Source: CAYMYN01 sp964394665
GTDB taxonomy: Bacteria > Planctomycetota > UBA1135 > GCA-002686595
Assembly: GCA_964394665.1 (NCBI GenBank)
Contig: CAYMYN010000005.1
Coordinates: 186,001-250,000, forward strand
Direction: 5' to 3'
DNA: 64,000 bases
Shown here: piece by piece, positions 37,846 through 46,693 of the stretch
How the letters are laid out: the number at the start of each line of letters is the position of its first letter
Position numbering within the stretch: position 1 is the stretch's first letter
Position numbers and translations under genes: made by a program
The notes under the pieces: model-generated
Database searches by the model: none
What the model was told of the DNA's origin: nothing
Seen by the model: only the letters and a program-made list of their open reading frames with translations

Positions 37846-38490
37846 TCAGGTGAGCACGCTCCATAAGATCGTGCCCGCGACCAGCGACAGCGCGCCCAGG
37901 GCGAGCCACGTAGGGCGGCGCAGGACGTAGTGGCGACGGGCGTCGATCCGAACGGGCGCTTCGGCGAAGCGCCGAGCGGGGGACGGCCAGAATCGCGCGG
38001 GGGGCGGCTCGCCGAAGATGAGGCGGTAGCTCGCGAGGGTCGCGACGTACTGCTCGCGGTAGCGCCTGCCCTCGTCGGCGCCCCCCAAGGTCGGCCCGTG
38101 GTGCAGCTCCCGTTCGAGGACGCGCGGGCAGAGGTCCTGCCAGTAGCTCCGCGTGTAGACCAGGTGCAGGTGCCAGAGCTCATCCACGGCACCGGAGGGC
38201 GTAACCGGGTGGCCCGCCCGCAGCGCGAGGTAGAGGAAGCGCAGGTACTCGCGCCACAGGGCGCGCGCTCCCTCCAGCCCGATGTTCGGATGTTCCCGGG
38301 CGAAGCGCACCAGGAACGGCTGCTCCGTCCCGGGAGGATCGACCCGGAAGGCTCGCAGGCGCTCCCAGAGTTCCTGGTCGAAGGACGGTCGCGTTTCGGT
38401 AATGGCGCCGCCCCCGCCGCCTGGCCCGGCGGGGATCAGAGTCAACCCCGAGGCGCCGGGGTCCCCGCTCGCCACGCGCGGAGTCTCCAC
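37846..38490 (-). CDS. GRDP-like (glycine-rich domain-containing) family membrane protein
   Basis: 214 aa from GTG 38490; no ATG is in reach and the start is uncertain. The core AVDELWHLHLVYTRSYWQDLCPRVLERELHHGPTLGG carries the W-H-x-H and H-H motifs of the family that includes plant GRDP. In bacteria I recall it beside TIGR04222 proteins. A C-terminal TM helix (TWLALGALSLVAGTILWSVL) anchors it. The TIGR04222-like gene follows 28 bp downstream, so they are likely one operon. Function unknown. Confidence 0.75.
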   Translation of the reverse strand: METPRVASGDPGASGLTLIPAGPGGGGGAITETRPSFDQELWERLRAFRVDPPGTEQPFLVRFAREHPNIGLEGARALWREYLRFLYLALRAGHPVTPSGAVDELWHLHLVYTRSYWQDLCPRVLERELHHGPTLGGADEGRRYREQYVATLASYRLIFGEPPPARFWPSPARRFAEAPVRIDARRHYVLRRPTWLALGALSLVAGTILWSVLT

Positions 38491-38563
38491 GCAGCGTCCC
38501 CCGCCCGCCGGCGCTTGGCCGACGGACGGGGGGCGGGGTGTAGGGAGCGGGCGGAGGGGGCGA

Positions 38564-39832
38564 TCAGCGACCGCGACGGTCCTGGACCTGGGCGCGCAGC
38601 TCCTCGAGGGAGGCGCGCAGGTCGCGGACCTCGCTCACCATCTCGCGCACGAGGTTCGTGACCTCGGCCAGGGCGGCTTGGGTGTCCTGCGCGGGTGCGA
38701 CGGGCGCGACCGGGGCGACGGGAGCGGCGGGCGTGGCGGGGAAGGTGGAGTTGGCGCGGACCGCGCGCGGCGCGACGGCCGTCGGCGGCAGGGGCGGGGG
38801 CGGGGGAGCGGGCAGCGTGTCGAGCACCTCGAGCCCTTCGGTCTCGATCACCCGCACGCCGCCCTCGGGCGTGTGCACGACGATGCGCGCGGGCCGCTCG
38901 CTGCCCTCGCGCTGGCGCAGGATCTCGACGAGCCGCGGCATGTGCTCGGGCTCCGCCGTGTGTCCACGCACGCCCTCGGCCAGCGGCGAGAGGCCCGACT
39001 CAGCCAGGACCGCGGCGCGCCCCGGGCGCTGCTCGATCCGCACGGATCGTCTCTCGCCGCCCTCGGGCGACCCCTCGACCTCGACCTCGACGGAGCTTGG
39101 GCCGCCGAGGTAGCCCAGCCCGCGCAGCGCCTCGACCTGGACGTCGATCGGCGAGCCCTCCCCGCGGCGGATCCGCAGGCCGCGGGCGGGAGGGATCGGC
39201 GCGACGCCGGGCTCGCCCCGTCGGGCGAAGAACTCGACCTCGTTTCCCGCACCCGCGGGATCGCGCGCGACGCGCCAGCGCCGCACCGGCTCGGCGCCGT
39301 CCTCGAGCTGGCCTTGGCGCTGGAGCCGCTCCTCGATGCGTAGGCGCAGGTTCCGGAGCTCGGTCTCGTCGAGCGCATCCAGTTGGAACCGCTCCGCGCT
39401 GCGGCGGACGTCGGCTTGGCGCCGGGCCACGCGGCTGCGCTCGAGCTCGGCCTGCAGGCGCTCGACCTCGACGCGCGCGGCCTCCAGCGCGCGGGTGATG
39501 CGCTCCTCGGGGTCCTGATTCGAGGCGAGCGCGTGCTCGTAGACCTCGCGTCCGGCCAGGAACGCCTCGCGTCCGGCCTGGGCGGCCTGCGCCGCCCAGG
39601 TCTCGACCTCCGAGGCCAACTCGCGCGCCTCGACGGCCTTGACGCGGGCGAGCTCGAGGGTGGGTCGGGCGATCTCGCTGACGGCGCGGGCGATCTCGAG
39701 CGCCTCGCGCTCGATCGTCTCGGCGAGGCGCGCCTCGCTCTGGCCCGCGGCGGGAGGGTCTGCGGGGCGGGGGTCTTGCGCCAGGGGCGCGAGCAGGGCT
39801 GCGGACAGGAGCAGCGGCATGGAGGCGTGCAT
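38564..39832 (-). CDS. Exported coiled-coil protein of the BlaI-M56 operon
   Basis: 422 aa; ATG overlaps the M56 stop (ATGA). Signal peptide MHASMPLLLSAALLAPLAQ. Long helical heptad-like region at about 35-170 (EAARVEVERLQAELERSRVARRQADVRR), then a beta-rich part with ALRGLGYLGG. A Pro/Ala low-complexity stretch and a final short coiled coil (VTNLVREMVSEVRDLRASLEELRAQV) follow. No named domain recognised. As third gene of a BlaI/BlaR1-type operon it could be the regulated output or a co-sensor. Confidence 0.72.
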   Translation of the reverse strand: MHASMPLLLSAALLAPLAQDPRPADPPAAGQSEARLAETIEREALEIARAVSEIARPTLELARVKAVEARELASEVETWAAQAAQAGREAFLAGREVYEHALASNQDPEERITRALEAARVEVERLQAELERSRVARRQADVRRSAERFQLDALDETELRNLRLRIEERLQRQGQLEDGAEPVRRWRVARDPAGAGNEVEFFARRGEPGVAPIPPARGLRIRRGEGSPIDVQVEALRGLGYLGGPSSVEVEVEGSPEGGERRSVRIEQRPGRAAVLAESGLSPLAEGVRGHTAEPEHMPRLVEILRQREGSERPARIVVHTPEGGVRVIETEGLEVLDTLPAPPPPPLPPTAVAPRAVRANSTFPATPAAPVAPVAPVAPAQDTQAALAEVTNLVREMVSEVRDLRASLEELRAQVQDRRGR

Positions 39833-41472
39833 CAGTGGAGCTCCTTCCCGGGTCGGGATTGGAGGGACGGAAGGGGTAGGACAGGCATCGATCCGCGGGC
39901 GGCGGGGCGCGGGGCGCGCTCCAGCGCGGCGGAGTTCATCAGCAGCGGCAACAGACGGTCGAGGTGCGCGCGCCGGCCGCGCAGGTCGGCCAGGCGCGAC
40001 TCGATCTCGGCCAGGGGCCGCGTCAGCAGGCCGCCGCCGAGGTCGGAGAGCTGGCCCGCTCGCAGGGCGAAGAGCTCGCGCTCGAGCAGGAGCAGCTCCT
40101 CGTCGAGCAGCGCCAGCAGGGCCTCGAGCTCGGCCGTGGGCGTGGGCGGCGCGTTCGCGGGCAGCGGTGTGGTCGGGGCGGCGGGGCTCGCATCGAACGA
40201 CTCGGCCGGCGCGAGCTCGGGCTCGGGCGCGAGCGCCGCCGTGGACGCGGCCGAGGTGCGCGCTGCCTCGCGCTGGGCGCCGAACCCGGGCGCCGCCACG
40301 CCGACCGCGCCCACCACGAGCAGGGCCAGCGCGCCGACCAGGCCCGCGCGCGGTTCGGCGACGGGGCCGGCCCCGGGCCCGACCAAGCGGCGCACGCGCG
40401 CCCCGAGCACCGAGTGGCGCGCCGCCATGCCCGGCGCCGCGGACCAGGGGCGCGGGCGCGCCACGAGCCAGCCGGCGACGTCCGTCAGGCAACGCGCGAG
40501 CTCGATCGGCTTCACGCCCAGCTCGACGGCGCGCGCGTCGCAGGCGTGCTCGGCGAGCTCCTCGAGCTGGCGCCGCAGCGCGCGATTCAACGGCTGGAAC
40601 CACAGCAGGCGCTCGAGCAACGAGCCCAGGAGGGCCCGCAGCGGATCGCGGCGCTCGACGTGCGCCAGTTCGTGGGCGAGCAAGGCCCGCAGCGCGGCGG
40701 GGGAGAGCTCGCGGGCAGCCCGCTCGGGCAAGCACACCCGCGGCCGCACGAGCCCGGCGGTCAGCGGCGCGTCCAAATGCGGGCAGACCAGGAGGCGCGG
40801 CGCACGGCGCAATCCGGCGCGCCGCGCGAGCTCGTTCCACTGCTCGGCGAGCGCATCGCCGCGGACCTCGCGGGCCCCGGCGAGCTCGCGCCGCAGCGCC
40901 CTCCAGCCCAGGGCCAGGGGCACCAGCCGCGCGAGCGCGACGAGCGCCAGGACCAGCAGCACGAGCCGCGGCGCGTGGGTCCGCACCCTGTCGAGGAACG
41001 CGACCCCCGCTTCGCGCAGGAGCCCCAGGGGCGCCGTCGTCGCGCGCGCCACGGGGAAGCGGGTCTCGGGGTGCATCCGCGCCGACGCGGGGGCGGATTC
41101 GGCGCCGCCGGCCAGGACGAAGGGGTCGGCCGGGACAGTGGGACTCGGCGAGGCCGATTCCAGGGCGCGCTGCTCCTCCGCGCGCAGCGCCAGGGCGAGT
41201 TCAGACGGGTGCACCGGGTTCGACCCGGGGCCATCCGCGGCGCGCGGACCCGCCGCCAGGTCGTGACGACCGCCCAGGGGCTCGAACCCCAGGGCGACCT
41301 GCGCGCCGGAGGTCAGCAGGCCGCCCAGGGCCGCCGCGACGAGCAGGGCCTCGCGGGTGCGGCGCCGCTCCCCCAGCGCGCGCGAGGCGAACCAGGCCGC
41401 GCCGAGCAGCACGCTCGAGTGCAGCAGGTAGGTGAGGACCCAGGCCAACAGCTCGACATCGGGGACCGCCAT
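39832..41472 (-). CDS. M56 family (BlaR1/MecR1-like) membrane metallopeptidase
   Basis: 546 aa. N-terminal TM helices (LAWVLTYLLHSSVLLGAAWFASRAL), TM segment LVLLVLALVALARLVPLAL, and the zinc motif ALLAHELAHVERRDPL (HELAH 267-271) with RALRRQLEELAEHACDARAVELG. A TM helix near 360 (AGLVGALALLVVGAVGVA) precedes an exported Ala/Glu-rich C-terminal part. There is no penicillin-binding sensor domain, so the signal is not obviously a beta-lactam. It lies directly after blaI and before the coiled-coil gene; presumably it senses an envelope signal and inactivates the BlaI repressor. Confidence 0.88.
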   Translation of the reverse strand: MAVPDVELLAWVLTYLLHSSVLLGAAWFASRALGERRRTREALLVAAALGGLLTSGAQVALGFEPLGGRHDLAAGPRAADGPGSNPVHPSELALALRAEEQRALESASPSPTVPADPFVLAGGAESAPASARMHPETRFPVARATTAPLGLLREAGVAFLDRVRTHAPRLVLLVLALVALARLVPLALGWRALRRELAGAREVRGDALAEQWNELARRAGLRRAPRLLVCPHLDAPLTAGLVRPRVCLPERAARELSPAALRALLAHELAHVERRDPLRALLGSLLERLLWFQPLNRALRRQLEELAEHACDARAVELGVKPIELARCLTDVAGWLVARPRPWSAAPGMAARHSVLGARVRRLVGPGAGPVAEPRAGLVGALALLVVGAVGVAAPGFGAQREAARTSAASTAALAPEPELAPAESFDASPAAPTTPLPANAPPTPTAELEALLALLDEELLLLERELFALRAGQLSDLGGGLLTRPLAEIESRLADLRGRRAHLDRLLPLLMNSAALERAPRPAARGSMPVLPLPSLQSRPGKELH

Positions 41473-41474
41473 GG

Positions 41475-41864
41475 TCAGCGATCCTCCTGCGGGTCCTCGC
41501 GCCGCTCGAGCAGCCCGCGCAGGGCGGCGAGTTCCTCGGGGTCGATGCCCTGCTCGTCGATCAGGTGGCTGACCAGCGCCGCCGCGTTGCCCTCGAAGAG
41601 CCGCGAGGTGAGGTCCGAGACCATCGAGCGGCGCACGTCGCGCTCGCTGACCGTGGCGCGGTACACGAACTGGCGCCCTTCGGTGCGGTGCTCGACGACG
41701 CCCTTCTTCTCCATCTTGGAGAGCATCGTCGCGACGGTCGTCAGCGCCCGGCGCCAGGGCCGCTCGAGGCCCTGGTGGACGTCCGCGACCGTCGCTTCGC
41801 CGCGCTCCCAGAGGACGCGCATGATCGCGAGCTGCAGCTCGCCCAGGTGGTGGGTTCGTGCCAT
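41475..41864 (-). CDS. BlaI/MecI-type transcriptional repressor
   Basis: 129 aa from ATG 41864, chosen for the GAGGAG ribosome binding site just upstream and because MARTHHLGELQLAIMRVLWERGEATVADVHQ is the normal N-terminus. Winged-helix DNA-binding domain (residues 5-75; TTVATMLSKMEKKGVVEHRTEGRQFVYRA) plus a C-terminal dimerisation helix. Expected to repress its own operon by binding the ACnACCnnGGTnGT dyad at 41931-41944, 67 bp upstream. Confidence 0.92.
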   Translation of the reverse strand: MARTHHLGELQLAIMRVLWERGEATVADVHQGLERPWRRALTTVATMLSKMEKKGVVEHRTEGRQFVYRATVSERDVRRSMVSDLTSRLFEGNAAALVSHLIDEQGIDPEELAALRGLLERREDPQEDR

Positions 41865-41930
41865 GGGGTTCTCCTCGCGCGCCGCCCGCACCCCATCCCC
41901 AGGGGCCCGGGCGACGACGACCCCAGTAGT

Positions 41931-41944
41931 ACGACCGTGGTAGT
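41931..41944. promoter_or_regulatory. BlaI-type operator dyad
   Basis: ACGACCGTGGTAGT is a near-perfect dyad (ACnACC-nn-GGTnGT). It resembles the ACTACA-type half-sites bound by BlaI/MecI family repressors. It sits in the leader of the blaI-M56 operon, next to a minus-strand TACTACT that could be the -10 box. Confidence 0.6.
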
Positions 41945-42028
41945 TGTCGCGCTAGGCCCGGCCCCCGGGATCTCGAAATCTCTTACACGGGCTGCCCCGA
42001 AGGGCCCCCGACGACCCCCGGACGGGCC

Positions 42029-43369
42029 TCAGGGCAGCGTGTTCTTGTGGACGCGGCCGTCCTTCACGATCACGCGCAGGGTGCGGTGGGGGTCGGCGAG
42101 CAGGGCCAGGTCGGCCAGCGGATCGCCCTCGACGAGCAGCAGGTCGGCCAGCGCCCCCTCCTCGATCACGCCGAGCGTCCCGGGGTAGGGGTTGCGTGGG
42201 CCGGACAGGGCCAGCAACTCGGCGTTGGTCGAGGTGGCGAGGACCAGGATCTCGGCCGGCGTCAGCCACTGGGTGAGCTTCAGGAGCTGGCGACCGAGGG
42301 TGGCGGAGCTCTGGGCCGAGAACAGGACGTCCGTGCCGTAGGCCAGGCGTACCCCGTGCTTGCGCGCGAGCTCGAAGGCGCGCGCGGTGCCGGTGCGCAC
42401 CTCGCGCTCCTTGTGCCAGTTGGGCGAGCCCTCGGGGAACCGTTTCCCCGACTCGTCCTCGGTGAAGGGCTGCAAGCTCCACCACACGCCGCGCTCGGCC
42501 ATCAGGCGCACGGTCGCCTCGTCGAGCAGGTGGCCATGGTCGATGCAGCGCACGCCGGCCTCGATCGCCTGGCGCACCGCGCGCGGCGTGTAGGCGTGCA
42601 CCGTGACGTAGGTGCCCCAGTTTTCGGCCGCCTCGACCGCGGCGCGCAGCTCGTCGACGCTGAACTGCGTCACGTCGAGCGGGTCGTAGTGCGAGCTCAC
42701 CCCGCCGCCTGCCATGAGTTTGATCTGCGAGGCCCCCAGGGCGAGCTGCTCGCGCACCCGCTTGCGCACCTCGTCCGGGCCGTCCGCGATCGCGGTCGCG
42801 CCGATGCGCTCGGCATAGGTGAAGCTGCCCGGCGGCGCGGGCATCTCGGTCGGCAGCCGGAAGTCGCCGTGGCCACCGGTCTGCGAGATCATCGCCCCCG
42901 AGGCCCAGATGCGCGGGCCCGGCACCAGGCCCTGGTCGATGCCGCGCTTGAGCCCCAGCGCCGGCCCGCCCAGGTCGCGCACGCTGGTGAACCCCTGCAT
43001 CAGCCAGTCCTCGGCGGTGCGCACCGCGGCCACGGTCATGAACCCCAGGTCGCTGGTCAGCGCCACGGCCTGCGGCAGGGTCGCGAACAGGATGTGCGTG
43101 TGCGCGTCGATCAGCCCGGGCATCAAGGTCCGCCCGCCGGCGGCGATCACGGTCGCGCCCTCCGGCGCGACGAGCGGTTCGCTCGAGATGCGCTCGATGC
43201 GATTGCCGCGCACGAGCACGTGCCGGGTCGCGCTCCGCTGCGGCGTGCGCCCGTCGAAGATGCGCACGTCCTCGAACAGGATCGCGCCCGCCGCGGAGTC
43301 CTGGGCCGGGACGGCCGAGCCGATCGGGAGGAGCGAGAAGGCGACGGCGAGCAGGCGGCGGAGCATCAT
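42029..43369 (-). CDS. Secreted amidohydrolase (imidazolonepropionase-like, M38 fold)
   Basis: 446 aa. Signal peptide MMLRRLLAVAFSLLPIGSAVPAQ. Metal-ligand motifs of the amidohydrolase superfamily: GLIDAHTHIL (HxH), carbamylated-Lys candidate SQIKLMAGGG, TVHAYTP, CIDHGHLLDE and LAYGTDVLF (Asp). This branch includes Xaa-Pro dipeptidase-like and organophosphate acid-type exported hydrolases; the substrate cannot be named. ATG overlaps the stop of the HPP gene (ATGA), so translation is coupled. Confidence 0.87.
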   Translation of the reverse strand: MMLRRLLAVAFSLLPIGSAVPAQDSAAGAILFEDVRIFDGRTPQRSATRHVLVRGNRIERISSEPLVAPEGATVIAAGGRTLMPGLIDAHTHILFATLPQAVALTSDLGFMTVAAVRTAEDWLMQGFTSVRDLGGPALGLKRGIDQGLVPGPRIWASGAMISQTGGHGDFRLPTEMPAPPGSFTYAERIGATAIADGPDEVRKRVREQLALGASQIKLMAGGGVSSHYDPLDVTQFSVDELRAAVEAAENWGTYVTVHAYTPRAVRQAIEAGVRCIDHGHLLDEATVRLMAERGVWWSLQPFTEDESGKRFPEGSPNWHKEREVRTGTARAFELARKHGVRLAYGTDVLFSAQSSATLGRQLLKLTQWLTPAEILVLATSTNAELLALSGPRNPYPGTLGVIEEGALADLLLVEGDPLADLALLADPHRTLRVIVKDGRVHKNTLP

Positions 43370-44007
43370 GCGCCCGAGCCTATCCGCCCCGACTCCAGCG
43401 ACGGAGCGGGAACGCCGATCTGCTCGGCGGCGGCGCGCAGGGTCTTGCCGGGCGCGGGGCCCAGGCGCCACAGCGGGTAGCGCTCGCCGCCGAGGCGATG
43501 CGCGAGCCAGGCGAAGACACCCAGCGCCGTGGCGGCGGCCAGGATCGCCGCCAGGTCGCGGGCTCCGCCCATCAGCCCGGTCGAGACGATCAGCGTCGTC
43601 GCGCCGGCGGGCGGGTGCGGCAGGTCGAGCCAGACCATGGCCGAGCTGGTGAGGGCCAGGGCCAGGCTCGCCGCGAGCACGGCCGCGAGGGGCGAGCCGT
43701 CGGTCAACCAGCTCCCGCCCGCCGCCACGCCCAGCAGCGTCGCGCAGGCCGCTCCGATCCCCGCGCCCAACGCGTGTCCCAGGAGCATGTTGCGCGGCCA
43801 GGAAGGGGGCATGCGCGGCGCGAAGAAGGCCAGGAAGGCGCTCGCGCCGATGGCCGGGAAGAGCAGCGGCGCGCGGACGAGCACGGACAGGCCGCCGATG
43901 ACGAGCATGCTCGCCCCGCACCCCAGGAGGCAGGTCAGGGCGCGGCGAGGGCGGTGGGCGGGATCCGGGGTGAACACGGGCGCCGAAGTATCGGTCGCGC
44001 TCGGCAC
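43366..44007 (-). CDS. HPP family membrane protein
   Basis: 213 aa from GTG 44007; the exact start is uncertain because no ATG precedes the first TM helix. The family signature WLDLPHPPAGATTLIV (HPP) is present. About five TM helices are visible (ALTCLLGCGASMLVIGGLSVLV, LLFPAIGASAFLAFFAP, MLLGHALGAGIGAACATLLG, LAAVLAASLALALTSSAMVW, LAAILAAATALGVFAWLA). HPP proteins are integral membrane proteins; some in phototrophs transport nitrite. Role here unknown. Confidence 0.82.
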   Translation of the reverse strand: MPSATDTSAPVFTPDPAHRPRRALTCLLGCGASMLVIGGLSVLVRAPLLFPAIGASAFLAFFAPRMPPSWPRNMLLGHALGAGIGAACATLLGVAAGGSWLTDGSPLAAVLAASLALALTSSAMVWLDLPHPPAGATTLIVSTGLMGGARDLAAILAAATALGVFAWLAHRLGGERYPLWRLGPAPGKTLRAAAEQIGVPAPSLESGRIGSGA

Positions 44008-44093
44008 CCGGCAAGCGCCGATGCGAGCGCGGCGCCCATGATTCCTACGCGGCGCCCATCGGCTCGACGGGCGCCACCGGTCCCCCCAGCGGG

Positions 44094-44690
44094 TCAGGGC
44101 TCCAGGATGGCCGCCAGTTGCGCCAGGGCGCGCACGAGCAGCATGCGGACGGAGGCTTCGGTGCGGCCCATCTGCTGGGCGATCTCGGCGCGCGAGAGGC
44201 CGAGGATGCGGGAGAGGGTGATCACCTCGCGGTAGTCCTCGGGGAGCTCGTCGAAGGCGGACTCCAGGCGCTCGATCTCCTCGCGGGCCATCGCGTGGCC
44301 GCTGGGGGAGGAGAGGCGCCGATAGGCGGCGACCAGGCGCGACTCGGAGAGGGCGCCGGGCTCGGGGCCGAGGGGGTGCTCGCGGGCATGGTCGCGCTTG
44401 GCGGCCTGCCAGTGCTCGCGACGGTCGACCAGCTTGCGCAGGGCCGTCGTGAACAACCACTGGCGGAAGGCGGTCTCGGTCGGGAAGCGGAAGCGCTCGG
44501 CGTTCTGGAGCACCTCGCGGCAGACCGACTGGACGATGTCGGAGGTCGATTCCCGGGCCCGGATCAGGGCCCCGGCCCGCAGGCGCACGAAGGCGCGCAG
44601 CTCGGGAAGGTGCAGCTCGAGGAGCTTGCCGACGGCCGCCTCGTCGCCGCGGGCGGCGGCTTCGGCCAGGGCGAGCGTATCGGGCTCCAT
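44094..44690 (-). CDS. ECF-type RNA polymerase sigma factor
   Basis: 198 aa from ATG 44690. Region 2: LLELHLPELRAFVRLRAGALIRARESTSDIVQSVCREVLQNAERFRF..FRQWLFTTALRKLVDRREHWQAAKRD. Region 4: ERLESAFDELPEDYREVITLSRILGLSRAEIAQQMGRTEASVRMLLVRALAQLAAIL. The ESTSDIVQSV variant is common in the planctomycete ECF groups found near Ser/Thr kinases, and a kinase lies 2 kb away. No anti-sigma gene is adjacent. A TAGCCT box 8 nt before ATG suggests a leaderless transcript. Confidence 0.92.
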   Translation of the reverse strand: MEPDTLALAEAAARGDEAAVGKLLELHLPELRAFVRLRAGALIRARESTSDIVQSVCREVLQNAERFRFPTETAFRQWLFTTALRKLVDRREHWQAAKRDHAREHPLGPEPGALSESRLVAAYRRLSSPSGHAMAREEIERLESAFDELPEDYREVITLSRILGLSRAEIAQQMGRTEASVRMLLVRALAQLAAILEP

Positions 44691-44698
44691 GCGGCGCG

Positions 44699-44704
44699 AG
44701 GCTA
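44699..44704 (-). promoter_or_regulatory. Possible -10 box TAGCCT, leaderless sigma gene
   Basis: Minus-strand TAGCCT, then 8 nt, then ATG 44690. Transcription would begin at or next to the start codon; no Shine-Dalgarno is present. Confidence 0.4.
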
Positions 44705-44870
44705 GCACCGGGGCTGGGATCCTCCCAGGCGCGGGGGCGTCCGGGGGTTTTCTGGGTTTCCGAGTGACGTTCGGAGCGCGTCCTCGATGGACGGGCGCCG
44801 CGCGGCGCGTCGCCGGCGGAACGAACTCGGAACCCTGACCTCCAGCGGGCCTCGAGCGCCCGCCCCCACC

Positions 44871-46595
44871 ATGAAGACCCTGCTCCTCACCGCCTGCGGG
44901 CGCGCGGCCGCCCTGGGCCTCCTGCTCGCGCCCGCCCTCCACGCCCAGACCACCCTGTACGGCTTGCCGGGGCCGAAGGCGCTGGCCCAGGCCGGCAGCA
45001 ACGTGGCTGGCGTCGGCGACATCGACCGCGACGGCGTCCCCGACTTCCTCGTCGGCATGCCCGGCTACGCCCTCGTGGCGAGCTTCGTGCCGGGCCGCGC
45101 GGTCCTGTACTCGGGCCGCACCGGCGAGCCGATCTACACGCTGCTCGGCCTGAACCATGCCGAGCAATTCGGAGCGAGCCTCTCGGCCGGCATCGACTTC
45201 GACGGAGACGGCTGGCTCGACTTCTTCGTCGGCGCGCCGAACTACCAGAACGCCAAGGGCCGCGTCGCCCTGTATTCGGGCCGCACCGGCGGCGTGATCA
45301 CCCAGTGGACCGGTCTGCACGAGGGCTCGCTGTTCGGCAGCGCGATCACGATCGTGGGCAAGGTGGACGGCGGGGCGCGGGACGACTTCGCCATCTCCGC
45401 GCCGTACGAGAACTTCGCCGGCATCAACGGCCAGGGCCGCGTGCGCATCTACGCCGGCGAGCACCTGGGCCTGATCCGCGAGACCTCGCCCGCCACTCAC
45501 CACGCCAACTCCGGATTCGGCCTGGCGCTCGCCGGCAATTGCGACTGGAACAACGACGGGGTCGCGGACCTCATCGTCGGCGCGCCCTACGCGGGCATCC
45601 CCGGCTACGTGAACCAGTTCAATGGCATGGTCTCCGTCGTCTCGGGCGTGACCGGCGGCATCCTGCACGCGACCTACGGACAGAGCCAGTCCTTCCTGGG
45701 GACGTCGGTCGCGGGCCTCGGGCCGATCCAGGGCTTCGGCGCCTTCGCGGCCGGCGCGCCCTACGACGGGACCGGCGGCAGCCAAGCGGGGAAGGTGCGC
45801 GTGCACTCGCTCGACAACGGCTCGGTACCGATCTACGAGCTCGTCGGAGCCCCCGGCTCGCGCTTCGGCTGGTCGTTGGCGTCCGTCGTCGACATCGACG
45901 GGCTGGGGCGGCGGGGCTTCCTGGTCGGTGCGCCCCGGCAAAGCGGCCTGCTCCTGGGCACGATCGGAAGGGCCAGCCTGCACCGCGCCTCGGACGGCGA
46001 GCTCCTCGAAGCGGTCGCCGGCATGCACGCCGACGGGGAGTTCGGTTTCGCGCTGGCGAGCGTGGGCGACCTCAACGGCGACGGCCGTGACGACTTCGTC
46101 GTCGGCGCGCCCCGCGTCGACGAGCCCGAGCTCGACAACGGTCATGCCCGCGTGATCCTCTCCCGCGGCACCAACCCCGTGACCTACGGCACGGCCAAGA
46201 CCAACAGCCTGGGTTGCGTGCCCGTGATCGGCTACAGCGGCGCGCCGAGCCTCTCGGTCGGCGACAACTTCCGGATCCGCGCCACGAACGTGCGCAGCGA
46301 CACCGCGGGCGTGTTCCTGTACGGGTTCGTTCCGGCGAACACGCCCTTCGGCGGCGGGACCTTGCTCGTCGGCGCGCCGGTGATCCGCGGCGGCGTGCAG
46401 AACTCGGGCGGCACTCCGGGTGGCGTGGACTGCAGCGGGACCTACTCCAAGGACTTCGGCCACGCCGCCATGCAGGCCGCCGGCCTCGTCCCCGGCGTGA
46501 ACGTGTACTGCCAGTTCTGGAGCCGCGACCCCGGCTTCCCCGAGCCGGGCAACATCGGTCTCACGGGCGGCCTGCGTTTCGAAGTGCTGCCGTGA
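44871..46595 (+). CDS. Secreted FG-GAP (integrin-alpha-like) beta-propeller protein
   Basis: 574 aa. Signal peptide MKTLLLTACGRAAALGLLLAPALHAQ. Then seven-odd FG-GAP blades with Ca-binding DxDxDG loops: GVGDIDRDGVPDFLVG, GIDFDGDGWLDFFVGAP, CDWNNDGVADLIVGAP and GDLNGDGRDDFVVGAP. The last 130 residues (NSLGCVPVIGYSGAPSLSVGDNF..DCSGTYSKDF..YCQFWSRDPGFPEPGNIGLTGGLRFEV) form a C-terminal module I associate with secreted planctomycete proteins. Cell-surface or secreted; ligand unknown. Confidence 0.88.
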   Translation: MKTLLLTACGRAAALGLLLAPALHAQTTLYGLPGPKALAQAGSNVAGVGDIDRDGVPDFLVGMPGYALVASFVPGRAVLYSGRTGEPIYTLLGLNHAEQFGASLSAGIDFDGDGWLDFFVGAPNYQNAKGRVALYSGRTGGVITQWTGLHEGSLFGSAITIVGKVDGGARDDFAISAPYENFAGINGQGRVRIYAGEHLGLIRETSPATHHANSGFGLALAGNCDWNNDGVADLIVGAPYAGIPGYVNQFNGMVSVVSGVTGGILHATYGQSQSFLGTSVAGLGPIQGFGAFAAGAPYDGTGGSQAGKVRVHSLDNGSVPIYELVGAPGSRFGWSLASVVDIDGLGRRGFLVGAPRQSGLLLGTIGRASLHRASDGELLEAVAGMHADGEFGFALASVGDLNGDGRDDFVVGAPRVDEPELDNGHARVILSRGTNPVTYGTAKTNSLGCVPVIGYSGAPSLSVGDNFRIRATNVRSDTAGVFLYGFVPANTPFGGGTLLVGAPVIRGGVQNSGGTPGGVDCSGTYSKDFGHAAMQAAGLVPGVNVYCQFWSRDPGFPEPGNIGLTGGLRFEVLP

Positions 46596-46693
46596 GACGA
46601 GCGCGCGCCGACACTTGGGTCGACCGCTCCGGCCGCGAGCCGGGGCGGTCGGCCCATTCCTCGATCGGCGTCGGCGTGGGAGAATCCCGCGCC

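Noticed and set aside
41945..42028. Possible terminator in the GC-rich gap between blaI and the amidohydrolase stop
   Set aside because: Only short imperfect complementarity was seen; not distinct from background GC content.
43377..43382. Minus-strand TAGGCT 7 nt before the amidohydrolase ATG
   Set aside because: It lies inside the last codons of the HPP gene, and the two genes overlap by ATGA. Coding sequence explains it, so it is not counted as a promoter.
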